A stretch of 64,000 nt of DNA from Rhodocollybia butyracea (lineage: Eukaryota; Basidiomycota; Agaricomycetes; Agaricales; Omphalotaceae), in assembly GCA_015501585.1 (NCBI GenBank), contig JADNRY010000003.1, positions 248,001 through 312,000 of the forward strand, given 5' to 3'. The notes under the pieces were generated by a model. That model saw only the letters and a program-made list of their open reading frames with translations, ran no database searches and was not told where the DNA came from. A program made the translations under genes and the position numbers. Positions 42,040 to 56,338 of the stretch are shown here, piece after piece; positions within the stretch are counted from its first letter, which is position 1, and each line of letters opens with the position of its first letter.

Positions 42040-43587
42040 ATGGCGAGCGTCTATTTCGCGTCTCCAACTTGGATGCTTACTTTTCGCCTTCCATCTCGCC
42101 TTCCATCTCAACTAAATTCACGTATAAAACGTCTATTCACAGTTCTTGCTTTTGAATCATCTGCAGACGATACCTGTGTCGCGGTTGTAACTTCAGACCG
42201 CCGAATTCTTTCAAATGTTGTCATTCGCCAAAATGATCTGCAAGCCGCGTTCAACTTGTTTTTGAATATACTATACTTACAACTTTATTCAAGTGTCCAG
42301 AAACACGGCGGAATAAATCCCGCTGCTGCTGCACACGCTCATCAAGCCAATCTGGTTTGTAATTGCCATGTATCCTTTTCCAGTGTCATTTATGTGAAAA
42401 TTTCAAGCCCATAGCAGTCCGGCAAGCTTTGAAGGAAGCGAACCTTGGCATATCAAATATTGACGGAATCGCCTTTACCAGAGGACCTGGAATGGGAGTT
42501 TGTTTAGCAGCTACCTTGAATGCGGCCAAAACACTTGCTGCAGTGTAAGTAACATTTGACCCCAAAACTGACTGAACTAAATCGTACTCAATACATACTT
42601 CAGCCACGATAAACCTCTAGTCGGAGTTCATCATATGGTAAACATCTCCTCTTCCTTTGTACACGAAGCCTCACTTTATTATCTCAGCAAGCTCATACCT
42701 TGACGGCTTTACTCACAACGCCGACCCATAACTTTACTGGCGAACCAAATCCCGCCTACCCACGCTTTCCGTACCTCACTTTATTAGTATCTGGTGGTCA
42801 CACTCAAATTGTCCTGGCAAATTCCATCAACTCGTTCCGAATCATGGCAACAACACTTGACGAGTCGATTGGCCGCTGCATCGACAAAGTTAGCCGTTTG
42901 CTACAAATTGAGTGGGCAGGTTTAAGCCCAGGTGCTGCACTTGAGAAATTCTGTCTTGAGCCGGAAGATGGACTTGTTCCAGATGCATTTTTGCCCTTTC
43001 CTGTCATCATGCCTCGTAAATTTACTTTTTCTTTCTCTGGCCTTCACTCTTATGTCGACATATTGCTCGAACGGAGTGGCGGGATCGAAAAGCTCACTCG
43101 AGCAAACAGACTTGCTGTTGCTCGTGCGTTTCAGCAGGCAGCGGTTGAACAGCTCGAAGAAAAACTTGCTCTTGCTCTCCGAGAATGTGAGCGCCAAGAC
43201 ATCAAAGTTGGCCATCTCGTTGTTAGCGGAGGGGTAGCAAGTAATATGTTCCTACGCGAGAGGTGAGGAGGTTCTACCTACATATTCTCTGTCTAGTTAA
43301 TCAATCTTTATCATGGATAGGCTGAAAGCCTGCCTTTCCACACATGCTACTTGGCCGATTCAGGCAGTGTTTCCTCCGATTCAGTTCTGTACTGGTACAT
43401 ATGCTATTGTTTAGCTTCTTCGGTGCTGATGGTATTTCCGCTAGACAATGCAGCAATGGTTGGCTGGGCTTCTATGCATAGGTTCTTAGCGGGTGACCAT
43501 GATGATTATACAGTCAATCCTCGGGCAAAATGGAGCATTGAAGATCTTGAGACCGAACCTCAACCCGCGACAAGCGGTATCTCATAG
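42040..43587 (+). CDS. QRI7: Mitochondrial tRNA N6-threonylcarbamoyladenosine synthase (Qri7/OSGEPL1)
   Basis: Six to seven exons encode the Kae1/TsaD/Qri7 fold: VLAFESSADDTCVAVV, KHGGINPAAAAHAHQ, GIAFTRGPGMGVCLAATLNAAK, the metal-binding HHMQAH motif (interrupted by an intron), YLTLLVSGGHTQIVL, TLDESIGRCIDKVSRLL, FSFSGLHSYVD, HLVVSGGVASNMFLRER and DNAAMVGWASM. The basic, acidic-poor N-terminus fits mitochondrial import. The enzyme makes t6A37 in ANN-decoding mitochondrial tRNAs. A 57-nt in-frame stretch (42244-42300) separates QND-LQ from KHGG; it ends in ccag and looks like an intron, but would need a poor GC donor, so the protein may carry a 19-residue insert. Confidence 0.92.
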
Positions 43588-44631
43588 TCTTCTAGTGCAG
43601 TATCGTGTGGATCGTTCCGTAGAAAACTCTAATGGATCAAACCTGGACATAACCTTACTATTGGTTTTTATCCATTTTGGGTTTTGTTTGGGAAAGTGGT
43701 CACTGGCCTCCGCAATGGACTACATGACCTTAGGCTTTTCCTTCTACTCTCCCTTTAACGCATCTAGAAGTGATGATCGTCAGATTCACAAATGTCGATA
43801 GGTACCGTCTGTGGCTGAAACGTATCCAGTATAGATTGTGCTTCACTAGATGTTCCTATCCGCGATAAATTTAGTCTCAAAGACGAATGTCCATCACACC
43901 ATATGGCTTTCTGGTATGGTCCCTGGGGTGACTAAATTCATACGGGCCACTCATGCTTCTACAATGCAATTGCCGGGGGTAGCTGGCTGAGGACCGGTAC
44001 ACCCTGGGTAGTACGCTTTGGCTGACCTCGAGATCTAACAGTTGGGAGGTTTTCCAACTGGTTGACAGAAAGCGCAGTTTGTCTGTGCAGCTGCTGCTCT
44101 TTCCGTCCATGTTAGATGTCAATCTTAAAAAGACGGACATCCGCGGATAGGATTAATCTGTTCTGTTACAGACTTGAATGATACTTGAGAACCGAAAAGT
44201 AAAATTTGTACAAATGGATTGATACTAAGTACATATCACAGTATATCGAGAAGCTAGATAAGAGGTTGAGCAACCGAAAAAAAACATAGGCGCGAAGAAA
44301 AAAAGGTTCAACAAATTCTCGCGCCGTAGTACGTTGAATTGGTAAAGACAGACTGACGCACTCCGCGATCCCCAAAGTCGAACCAAAAAAAAGACATGCA
44401 TACAAAGCAAGAAACGAAATCCGATAGCGTAAAAGTATAAGAGAAAGCGAAGGAGAGAAAAACGAGCTGGACGCATGAGGGTAAGGAGTGAGATGGTGAG
44501 GAACCAAAAAAATCAGTAAGATGATTAGGATAGTAGTCCATGGAGTGTAGTCCAAGAGGTCAACGTAAAGAGGTCATAACGAAGAATCGTTAGTATAAAG
44601 GATCCTTCACTGTTTAAGAGAAGAAAGAAGA
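43588..44631. other. Convergent intergenic region
   Basis: This lies between the QRI7 stop and the stop of the coiled-coil protein gene. No RNA or coding feature is recognised over about 1 kb. The minus-strand open frames at 44166-44555 are C/T-rich low complexity, not domain-like. Confidence 0.45.
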
Positions 44632-46718
44632 CTATGATTCTCTATCAGCCATGGGACTATCACTAACAGAATTCTTCCCATTCTCCTCTCGCTTAGGAGA
44701 AGATGTCACCGATGTCGGGGTGTCTTGAGTCGATGCAGATCCAAGTAAGCGTGGACTCGATTGTTGTCGAATAGGACCCGGTGGACGGCCACCCCTTGAA
44801 AGTTTACCAGAAGGATGAGGCGGGGAAGGTCCGTCACGGAAAGGTATGGGAGGAGAAGGTACAGCAAAAGTACGGGAAGAGTTATCCACAGACTGAGGCT
44901 GAGAACGAGGGGGATCTAACCTGGAAGAAGAAAGAGAAAGTCGTCGTTGCTCGTAGGGAGCGGGAGAGCCGTTTTCTGAATCCTGAGTATCTCGAGCGTC
45001 TTTATCATGCCCCCAACCGGGGGACATACGGTGTTCAGACTCATAAGTCCGAAGTCGTTCGCGATCTATAGCAGGGACGGGTGGGAAGGTATAGCCTTCC
45101 GCGACTCCTGCGGTAGTTCCCACAGGGATACCATTCCTCAAAAGCTGTTTGCCCTTGCCTTTGCTCGGGGTCGGTCCTTCCAAACTCGGACGTCGACTCG
45201 AAGTTGCGACACGAAGGGCATCCTCTAGTTCTTCGACTCTCTTGTGCAGGCCCGAGATCTCGGCTCTCATCCCGGATACCTTCTTTTCAACCAAACTATC
45301 AACGACTTCATGTATTTTATCCTGCTGCTGAGTCAGACTTTGAATTAGAACCTTGGATCTCTGCATCTGCTCGCCGAGCCACGTTTTGAGTTGCTTTGAG
45401 TCGTTCAAGGCATCGTAGAACGACTCGAATGGAGCCAGAAACGATGATTTCTCGCCGCTATACCCGGGATGTTGTAGAGCACTCGGTGTTGGCGGAACAA
45501 GCATCGAAGCTATGGCAACGGAAGCATTCGGAGGCGAGCGTCCAGATATACCCGGTATAGGATGGGAACCTTGTGAGGCAGGCATCCGCTGCGCAGAAAA
45601 TCTGGTTGGTGTTGGTGGGACGTTCCCGCCGACCGTCCGGCGTACATTATCACCAGGACCCATAACAGATGGTAACCGAGGCAACGCCATAGTAAATCTT
45701 ACCGCTGGTCCATTACTTTGCTGACCAGCATGTGGGATCGGAGGTGCACTCTGAATAGAGGGGGCAAACTGTTCGGGTGTATGTGCATCCCGGGGACTGA
45801 TCAAGATGTCAGCAGGCCTCTTTTTACCAAGACGTCGAGCAAAGCTAATGGGAGGAGGAGGAAGAGAATGCGATGGGACTGCTGTCGCAGGAGGATGCGG
45901 AGGACTGGGCGGCCTGTTGACAACTGTATGGCGTCGATTTCCGATTCCTGAGTTTGGGCTACGGCGAACAGGGCGAAGACTTTTTTCGCCTTGTGCAGCA
46001 GATGAACCAGACGCGACTGCAGGCGACATCACACCTGCTGTACTCCCTCTCCGCTGTTCAATGAGTGCTTGCTGCTGCTGTTTCACAGAAAGCGATGAGC
46101 GAATTTGTTCGACCTCTGTCGGATTATCGCGCTGTATCGTAAAGCCAATGACAACAGGTGATATGGGAGTGGAGTTGGCCTGATCAGGAACGATCCTAAC
46201 GTCAGTATTGAGTGCAGGAGCACCACTAATCGTTACGCGACGCTTTTTTGGAGGGGGATTGAGAGAAGAAGGAGCGGGAGCACCCGAAGTATCATGAATT
46301 TTGTTCTCAGAGCTATTAGGTGGCGAAGGGGTTGGAACCAACATGTCCTGTTCTGGTTCTTCCTTTACTCGAGCGAGGCCTGGCGAATTCCGACTAGTAG
46401 ATACTATGAGTAATTTCCGCAAAGTTTAATCAGGGAAGCTCACTTTGAATTTGGCTGGCTATCTTCATTTCTACTCGAAGAAGTCTCTGCATGCGTCCTT
46501 TTTCTACCGGCTAATCGTGATGTATCCTCGTCACTGCGTCGCGACAGCAATGGCATTGGCGAATGTCCGACGCGACTGGAATCGTTAGTTGTCGCTCGTG
46601 CTTGTATGGGAGGAAGAGAGTTGTCGTCTGGACCGTAAGGGCCCAACGAATTAGAGCTGAAAGTTTGGGCAAAAGATGGGAGAGACGGTGGGATAACACT
46701 GCCTGGTTTAACAGACAT
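44632..46718 (-). CDS. Conserved fungal nuclear-type protein with central coiled coil (unknown function)
   Basis: Two exons are separated by a 40-nt intron at about 46398-46442. ATG 46718 (MSVKPGSVIPPSLPSF) is chosen because the open frame further upstream has no ATG. Of ~680 residues most are Ser/Pro-rich. A basic PPPKKRRVTISG motif looks like a nuclear localisation signal. It is followed by a well-formed segment, PISPVVIGFTIQRDNPTEVEQIR, and QQQQ. Late in the protein, KVLIQSLTQQQDKIHEVVDS and MRAEISGLHKRVEELEDAL form a coiled coil. The family appears conserved among mushrooms in my recollection, but I cannot name it. A chromatin or transcription role is only a guess from the basic motif. 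Confidence 0.7.
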
Positions 46719-47512
46719 TGTTGGAGAAACTGAGGAAATTACCGACGACAGCAAAGACAAGCAGACAATAAAGCTGGTCGCCGTCACAGATAGCGTCGGG
46801 AACGTTGAAAGTTGCGCACCTTGTTGAAGGATGGAAGCAACTGCCAAGATGGGAAAAAAGTTCGGATACTACTTGGGATAATTAAATCGAAGTTCTTTGT
46901 GGAATGGACCCTTTTTTTCTCTCGTAATCCGATCAAATCAGGTGTTGAAACGGTTTTGTATTCAAGTTGAAGTCGGTTGCTTGGTGAACTCGATGTGTGC
47001 ACCACAGTTCCACAACTAAGTACTGTGTAAAAAGTCATAGCAACCAGGCAGCACGAGCTGATTGTAAGTTTACAGTATTAGTTAGTGCAGAATGTCTAGT
47101 TTTAAGTACAGTAGCGTAAATTGTAATCCATTGAGTCCTGAATGAGTTGGCTGCTTCTAGCCAGCCGGTTCAAGAGGTAATCAATCGATGAAACATAAAA
47201 AGCCGGATGCCATCGAACTCACTGTGTCTTCGACTAAAACCACTTTGGCGCAGCTGACTTGAACGAAATTCAAGCGGACGAAGTTTATTACTCTCAAAGC
47301 ATCTGACAGAATCTCCACCCACACACAACTCGTAGGAAACTTGGAGTCGGACCAGGAAAGTGACATAAACTCTGCCGCAATCTTTATTCGCAAGTTGATC
47401 AACAGTCACTGAGGCTAGGCTGAAGCAGAAGAAATGATAATCAACTTCCAAAGACATCAATCATAAAGAGATATATCGCAACAGAATATATCTCTTACAC
47501 AGTATAGTAATG
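46719..47512. promoter_or_regulatory. Intergenic region between RTT109 3' end and the coiled-coil gene 5' end
   Basis: Both genes are on the minus strand, so this interval holds the RTT109 3'UTR (left-reading) and the promoter of the downstream gene. The open frame extending to 46847 lacks an ATG. No other gene is supported. Confidence 0.45.
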
Positions 47513-49105
47513 TTAATCCTGCCTTTTCTTCTTTCGCCGAACAGCGAGAACGGTGACAGGGGAGAGTTCTGCCTCTTTGTTCTCATTTGAAGTATATCTA
47601 TCTTGTGAATCAGCGTTACTGACGCATGCGGAGCCGTATATGAACGATTCATACGTCTCCAATGATGTTTCTGGCTCAGGAAATGGATTCGGGGAGACAT
47701 CAATTATGACCCGGCTACCATTGGTCATCCGCGGAGGAGGTGTTCGTGGTGGTGCAAGAAGAGAAGCACCCACTGCCTGCTCACTGGAAAGATTATTTTC
47801 AGTTGCATGCGTGGGACGAGGAACGTGGATTATGGACGCTGGGACGGCCGCGATTCCTTCACATAAACCACGTACGGCGGTCTCGATTACCTCGGTCGCT
47901 CTTATGGCGCGTTCTCTGGTAGAAAACTCAACGCCTGTCATGAGTGACGTGATAATTCGTTTGTTCATCTGGGAAGGCACCTGTCCGGGCTGTGGGGCGA
48001 GCGGTGAGACTGCGGAACGCTCAGAGTCGTTCCAAACTCGGGATGAAGCTATTCCCATCGCAAAAAATCCCGTAACTGCACCTGCAACACATTCTTGTCG
48101 GAAGGACATCCTCTCCCAAAATTCATCTACCGAAACTTTTCCTAGTTCCCCGAGAGGATGATCATTCGTCTCAGCCTGGCTTGCAGAGCCTTCATCGGTT
48201 ATGGCTGCAGTAGATCCTCCGTGCGAGGCCGAAGAGGCAGTCCGTGCACGTTTCCTGGGGGGTGATTTGATGCCCTCAGGCCCTGTAGTATATGCTATTT
48301 CATCCATGAATCGTGATTTGGGATCATCGTCGAAAGAAGGAATAAATTGACCCAAGTTCCGTGGCGCGGTACCAGTATCGTTGCCGATGCAAGGCAAGGG
48401 AATTTCGGTCTGAGAATAGGGATGTCCGTATGCCCACTGATAGTTATGAGTCACCAGACGTGTGGCAGTGACAGGCCTCAGAGAATGCTCTGCCTCAATC
48501 TGACTGTACCCTGGGAGGAGATAGAACAGTCTGATTGTTGCTGCAGAGCCTGCGGGGTTTTCAGAGCGGGATCTCAACTCTAAAGCCACATCAGTAAAGA
48601 CTCGTTTCCACCAACCACAGAGCTGAAAGTCGCCTAGAGGACGTTTTCCTGAGAAGTCTGCAGAGTTGGGGAAAAGATACTGAGACTGAGCCCTTGCAAA
48701 CAGTTGAATCCAGAGATAAGCTGCAGGAACTGGCCGAGTCGAAATATCGCCATAATACAGTAAAAGTGCACGGACAAGTGTGGCGGTAGGTGAAGGCAAA
48801 GTACACTGCCCAGTGGAATCGACTTTTGAGATGTACAGAAGGGCGCAAGATGTGGCAGGCACATTGTACACGCAACCCTCAATAGCCGTGACGAGTATTC
48901 GAGGAGAATCCGGCGTAGATTGTTCGGAAAGAAGAATGAAGATATCCTGCAAATACGATCGGCATTTTGGTTTGGAAAAGGGATACAATGACGAATGTTT
49001 TCTAGGAGAAGAGACAAGAACGTGCAGATGAAATTCACGAACGCCTGGCAATTTTGTCAGGCTCTTCAAAAGAGCATCGCGCAAAGAGATCGATGATTCA
49101 GCCAT
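47513..49105 (-). CDS. RTT109: Histone H3-K56 acetyltransferase Rtt109 (KAT11)
   Basis: One uninterrupted frame of 530 codons; ATG 49105 (MAESSISLRDALLKSL) is the first that begins the domain, and the longer open frame adds nothing conserved. KAT11/Rtt109 features: LPGVREFHLHVLVSSPRKH, LYPFSKPKCRSYLQDIFILL, RILVTAIEGCVYNVPATSC, LYISKVDSTGQ, SPTATLVRALLLYY, LWIQLFARAQSQYLFPNSADF and GKRPLGDFQLCGWWKRVF. The C-terminus is Ser-rich with a basic KSPPRKRARTAS patch and KSVDEFWERMSFRQEC-like VSVDEFWERMSFRQEC. Rtt109 works with Asf1/Vps75 in replication-coupled chromatin assembly. It is notable as a long single-exon gene among intron-rich neighbours. A CACGTG E-box lies 65 bp upstream (49171-49176). 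Confidence 0.93.
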   Translation of the reverse strand: MAESSISLRDALLKSLTKLPGVREFHLHVLVSSPRKHSSLYPFSKPKCRSYLQDIFILLSEQSTPDSPRILVTAIEGCVYNVPATSCALLYISKVDSTGQCTLPSPTATLVRALLLYYGDISTRPVPAAYLWIQLFARAQSQYLFPNSADFSGKRPLGDFQLCGWWKRVFTDVALELRSRSENPAGSAATIRLFYLLPGYSQIEAEHSLRPVTATRLVTHNYQWAYGHPYSQTEIPLPCIGNDTGTAPRNLGQFIPSFDDDPKSRFMDEIAYTTGPEGIKSPPRKRARTASSASHGGSTAAITDEGSASQAETNDHPLGELGKVSVDEFWERMSFRQECVAGAVTGFFAMGIASSRVWNDSERSAVSPLAPQPGQVPSQMNKRIITSLMTGVEFSTRERAIRATEVIETAVRGLCEGIAAVPASIIHVPRPTHATENNLSSEQAVGASLLAPPRTPPPRMTNGSRVIIDVSPNPFPEPETSLETYESFIYGSACVSNADSQDRYTSNENKEAELSPVTVLAVRRKKKRQD

Positions 49106-49822
49106 CGACAAAATATGCCTACCCTTGAACCGGCCGAAATTTGCCGATCGATCATCGAACATAACCTGGTCACGTGATCTGTCACGTACGCGTCGAAACG
49201 CGTTAGCCTTGGTTACATTCTTGGCGAAGAGAAGTCTTTCTAGAGACGCGCCAAGGTACACAAAATTAAATAAGGAGTGTCTTCAATTTCGTTAATTGAT
49301 ACAAACTAGAACAAATGATTATAGAGTTCGAATGCTAAAGAAGGGCTGTCATGCAGCCAAATGAAAGACTATCATATCATAAAGTTCGAATGCTAGAGAA
49401 GTTCTGTCGTGCAGGCTTTCCAGCAGTTTCTTGAGAGACTGAGCGAGCTCATCATACAGTTCTGCTCACCAGATCTAACTCTCTCGGATAGTGACCCAAA
49501 GCAGGGGGAGAACGGAAAGTAGGCTTGAATAATGAATATGTCAGTAATCCGTTGAACGATACCTCGGACTGGTGAGTTAATGCCTACTGAATGATCTGTG
49601 TAATCTGTTTTGTAAACCGTGTCAGTGTGAACAGCGATTGCGAGAGGTGAAGGGTCGTTGGACTGCAAAAGATGATATAAGTAAAGTCTAGTTGTTGAAA
49701 CGGAAGAGTGCTGACCCTTGAGTCGGCCCCAGATATATTTATGGGCGAAAGCTGAAGAAAACTTTCTGCAGGCGCGGCTTTCTCGCGTAATGATACCCGA
49801 CTGTTAAGGCTAAAAGAGATGG
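49106..49822. other. Intergenic region
   Basis: RTT109 promoter side with CACGTG at 49171-49176 in an acctggtcacgtgatctgtcacg context. Two near-identical segments (ttcgaatgctaaagaagggctgtcatgcag-like at about 49327 and ttcgaatgctagagaagttctgtcgtgcag-like at about 49385) form a short direct repeat of ~30 bp, spaced about 58 bp. No gene is recognised. Confidence 0.45.
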
Positions 49823-51646
49823 TTAGGCTTCACATTGGACGCCATGTCCTTGTACGTACGCCGCCAAGCAGGAATTCACGTAACCTGGAGAAGAAGATAT
49901 AGTCAAACTATGCCAATTTTTCAGAGAAAACCACACACATTTTCCGTCTATCCAAAAAAATGCTAGCCACACATAATTATTGGGCATAGTGGCAAACTAC
50001 ATAGATAAGCATTCGATTCAATTTCAATATTAACGCTTTACCCACTGTTATTACAATCGCAACACCGATTATACTGCCAAAATCCTCTGCATCTTATCTG
50101 ATAGGATTTATAAAGAATACTCACCTCGTAATCAGCCCTGTCGTCAGCGTGTACCCAATCAGTGTCGATATTAGCGAGTCAGTCCTTGAGCAGATAATTA
50201 GCATCTGAACTTGGAGAGAATAAAGAGGGTGGCCTGCTTGGTAAATCCCGTTCGACTTTTCAAAAGGTAGAAGCACAGAGCTACAGCGATGATAACATCC
50301 GCTGTTACTGCACTACCAATTCCAGCGCTCGTCACCCACTCCAGAATAACGATTCTTAATCTTCATGTCAAAACATAAATCCGAAAGTGGCTTACGATCA
50401 AATTGCTAAATCCTGTATTATTCACCATTCGGAAGCTAGACAAATCAGATTCCAGTAATATTGACGGTGTGCAGGAATCACCTGTCGACGGTGAACACTA
50501 CCGAAACAAGGGTCAGTCGGTTGGACGAAGTCAAAGACGATGCAAAAACACACCTATGCCCAGAACTACACATTTCAATGATACATCAGCATAGAGGACC
50601 CAATGCAAGAAGGTATAGATGAATCACCAAAATGGAGGACAGATAGCATGACCTGTGAACGTCGAAGCATCTCAGGTCAAAAACCATGTAAGTACTTACG
50701 ATAGTCGATACCAGATACACATTTGAAGACACTGTAGATGGAGTTCAATCCAGCATTGATGATAGTCCTTCATGACCTACTTATCCAGACCCTTCGTGCG
50801 AAGAAGCTATAAAAATCGCAAACTACGTCAAAATCAGAGGGATTCTGCGGAACCTCGCATACCATTCGACCAACAACGCTATAATTCCCTGAGAGCCGGC
50901 GGGTAGTGAGTCTTTAAGAAATTACTTATAAGAGCAGTCAACTCGCACATTGCAGTCCGTCTGCAGCTAAACCACGATTAGGACGTTTAGAAAAGGGATA
51001 TCCCGGACCAATCACGTACTTCCATGCTCCTGTGACGTATATCAATCACAGGATTCATGGGTTGGAGCAAGTCTGAACATACCATGTCAAACGACTCAAA
51101 GCCGGTGGGTTGTTGTAGTTCGTGACCAAGTACCTATGAAGTTGGTTGATTGAAGACATGGTATCCAGTGTTGCGCCAACTTACCAATACATTGCAACTA
51201 CGCATAAAACCAGCTGTATGGTGTCCAGAAACCTTCTCCATCATGAGATATATATTTTTTGGAGAAGGCAGTCACTATACCAAAGCATGAAGACCTTCCG
51301 GGCTTCAGCACTTCGATTTAGAAAGCTCAGAGAACACAGAACCCACCAGAACCTTGATATAACGAGCATCCTTGGGATAATTCCTGGGATAGAAATGTGT
51401 TCAGTTACTTCAATTCAGTCCTTCGGGCTCTTTTCATCACCTGTAATAGAGAAACCTACGCGCACACATTTATGTCTGTCGCCATCCCTCGTTAACTCCG
51501 AGTAAGGGACCTACGTTTGCAGAATTGTAGCACCATACAGCCTACCAACAAACTGGATTAGCTAGAATCCCGAAAGAGAAATTGATATCCTACGTAGCGC
51601 TGATGACGAGCCCAACAAGGGCACTTCCGTAGGTTGAGGCTTCCAT
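49823..51646 (-). CDS. DUF6534-type multi-pass membrane protein, possibly decayed
   Basis: Scattered minus-strand blocks follow the known order of the mushroom 'DUF6534' membrane family: ASTYGSALVGLVISAT, GRLYGATILQT, PKDARYIKVLV, TIQLVLCVVAMYW|YLVTNYNNPPALSRL, YSFFARRVWI, WVTSAGIGSAVTADVIIAVALCFYLLKSRTGF, RTDSLISTLIGYTLTTGLITR, ATMPNNYVWLAFFWI and GYVNSCLAAYV. The blocks are joined by many short introns. The candidate start is ATG 51646; the stop is about 49823. Several joins are unresolved, some parts contain stops, and the usual C-terminal tail is missing, so it may be a pseudogene. Function of the family is unknown; about seven TM helices are expected. Confidence 0.45.
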
Positions 51647-52078
51647 GAGGTCGCTGGTGGCGAGGCCTGTGCGCAACGTAGATGAAAGGGAAGAATCAGC
51701 CAGGACAACTTGGCTTCGAACTTTTTTAAAGTCGCGACTACCTTATGGAAGCCCGTGAGAGCGTTTCCAGTGGCGAATCATGTTGCGTGTGGCGAGAGCT
51801 ATAAACAATCCTCGCTCGCTTAAAAGTTCTTTCAAGCCGGGTCCGAAAATTTCCAGAATAGCAGTCTTCAGACCAACAGCTTAAGACTATCCGAACGGAA
51901 CAAATTGCAGCAATAACCGTTCGTCTAGCGACTATAGTGCAAACATGTTTTGGCGATGAGAATGTTACTGAACCTGGGGAACGTTTAGTATATAAAAATT
52001 GAACTATGAAGACATTGCATTAATGATACAACAATGGATATGTAGGGTTGAAATTGAAAGGAAAAGAATACACAGCAA
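51647..52078. other. Intergenic region
   Basis: Between the DUF6534-like gene 5' side and the cullin stop. Nothing beyond possible promoter and 3'UTR sequence is seen. Confidence 0.4.
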
Positions 52079-54917
<2,839 letters not shown>

Positions 54918-55211
54918 TGAGGTAGTGTTGAGCGTGTAATAGCTGGTAACCAAGCCCTTAAAGTTGGCGCTCAAGAAACCTCGTCGAAGGGCTGGTTTGA
55001 GAGGCAAAATAAGCGCCAAGTAAGCGCCGCCACGATTGCTTGAATCTATTTCTCCAAAACGTCCATCATCCGGGCTATGGATTGGGTTGAGAAGAAAATT
55101 TCTATCACGACTTTTTTTCAAAATTAACTCTTCCTCACTTCCTCATTTCACTTAGTACTGACTAATGGTTACCATTGGACGTCGTTTTGGAATTGCAAGT
55201 AGGAAGGCTAC

Positions 55212-56223
55212 TTATACCTTTACACCAGTATGTATACACGCGACGCCTCCCCACAAGTTGTTCCAAGCAGCACCATCAATATCTTTACCAGTGACGAAAC
55301 CTGCGTCTCTAATCATCTGAGCAAATTCTGGCTGGGAAGGAAATTTACGGATGGATTCGACGAGATATTGATAGGATGCACGGTCTCCAGTGAGGAGAGT
55401 TCCAAGCAGAGGAATCACCGAGAACGAGTATTGGTCGTATATCCTTTGGTATCAATATATCAGCAGTGAAACAGAAGGAATAAACGAAAGAAAACAAAAC
55501 TGACGGGCCTAGTAGTGGGTTGGTCACTTTATTGAACTCGAGACACGCAAATGTCGCTCCAGGTTTGAGTACACGATATGCTTCTTTAAGAACATCGGGA
55601 ATAGATGTACAGTTTCTAATTCCAAACGCGATGGTGTAAAGGTCGTATGAGTTGTCGATAAACTTTTCAACGGGCAGTTCCTGTGCGTTTGCTTCGTGAA
55701 ATGAAACCTGGGGAGCTAAAATACGAGGTTAGATCAGTTGTCGGTCGAAATATGGGCAAAATCAATGCTCACTATTATGATACATAGTCTGTTTAAAACG
55801 TCTGTGGCCCTCCTTTAGCATCTGAGCATTGATATCCACAACTTCAACAGATGTTTCCCTGTCCGCGTATTTTTCGCGTGCAAAGTCCAGAAGTCGTAAT
55901 GCAATATCCCCGGTTCCACCAGCAACGTCTATACACCTCATAGGGCCTCTACGCCCAGGTTTCAGTGAAGAGACGAATTCGTCTTTCCAAAGCCTATGCA
56001 CACCCAAAGACATGGCATCGTTCATCAAGTCATAGTTTGACGCAACAGAGTCAAAGACATTTTTGACCATGGATTCCTTTTCATGCGCGGGGATGGTTTT
56101 GAAGCCAAAGGAGGTGGTTTTTTGGTCGCGGTCAGAGTAAGAGCTTGTACATCTAATGAACGTCCTGGATGCCCATTTTCGAGTGGCAGACTGTCGGATG
56201 GCACCTGAACATAACAATGACAT
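55212..56223 (-). CDS. COQ5: Ubiquinone C-methyltransferase, mitochondrial
   Basis: ATG 56223 begins a basic mitochondrial presequence ([20 protein letters not shown]). UbiE/COQ5 motifs follow: [47 protein letters not shown], the SAM-binding [67 protein letters not shown] and [28 protein letters not shown]. The C-terminus is [13 protein letters not shown]. Introns at about 55713-55775 and 55435-55510 are canonical. It methylates the benzoquinone ring in ubiquinone synthesis in the matrix-side CoQ complex. Confidence 0.95.
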
Positions 56224-56338
56224 GGAAAGAACGGTATTATTACGCGCCTAGTTTTAGGCGCGCCTTCACACTCAAAGTAAGATGAGTAAAAGTATATATA
56301 CCGAAGGAACTACAAAGCACATATATAACGATATTAAA

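Noticed and set aside
44166..44555. Minus-strand open frame rich in Leu/Phe/Ser resembling a membrane protein
   Set aside because: Arises from C/T-rich low-complexity sequence; three overlapping frames look alike and none has a conserved motif.
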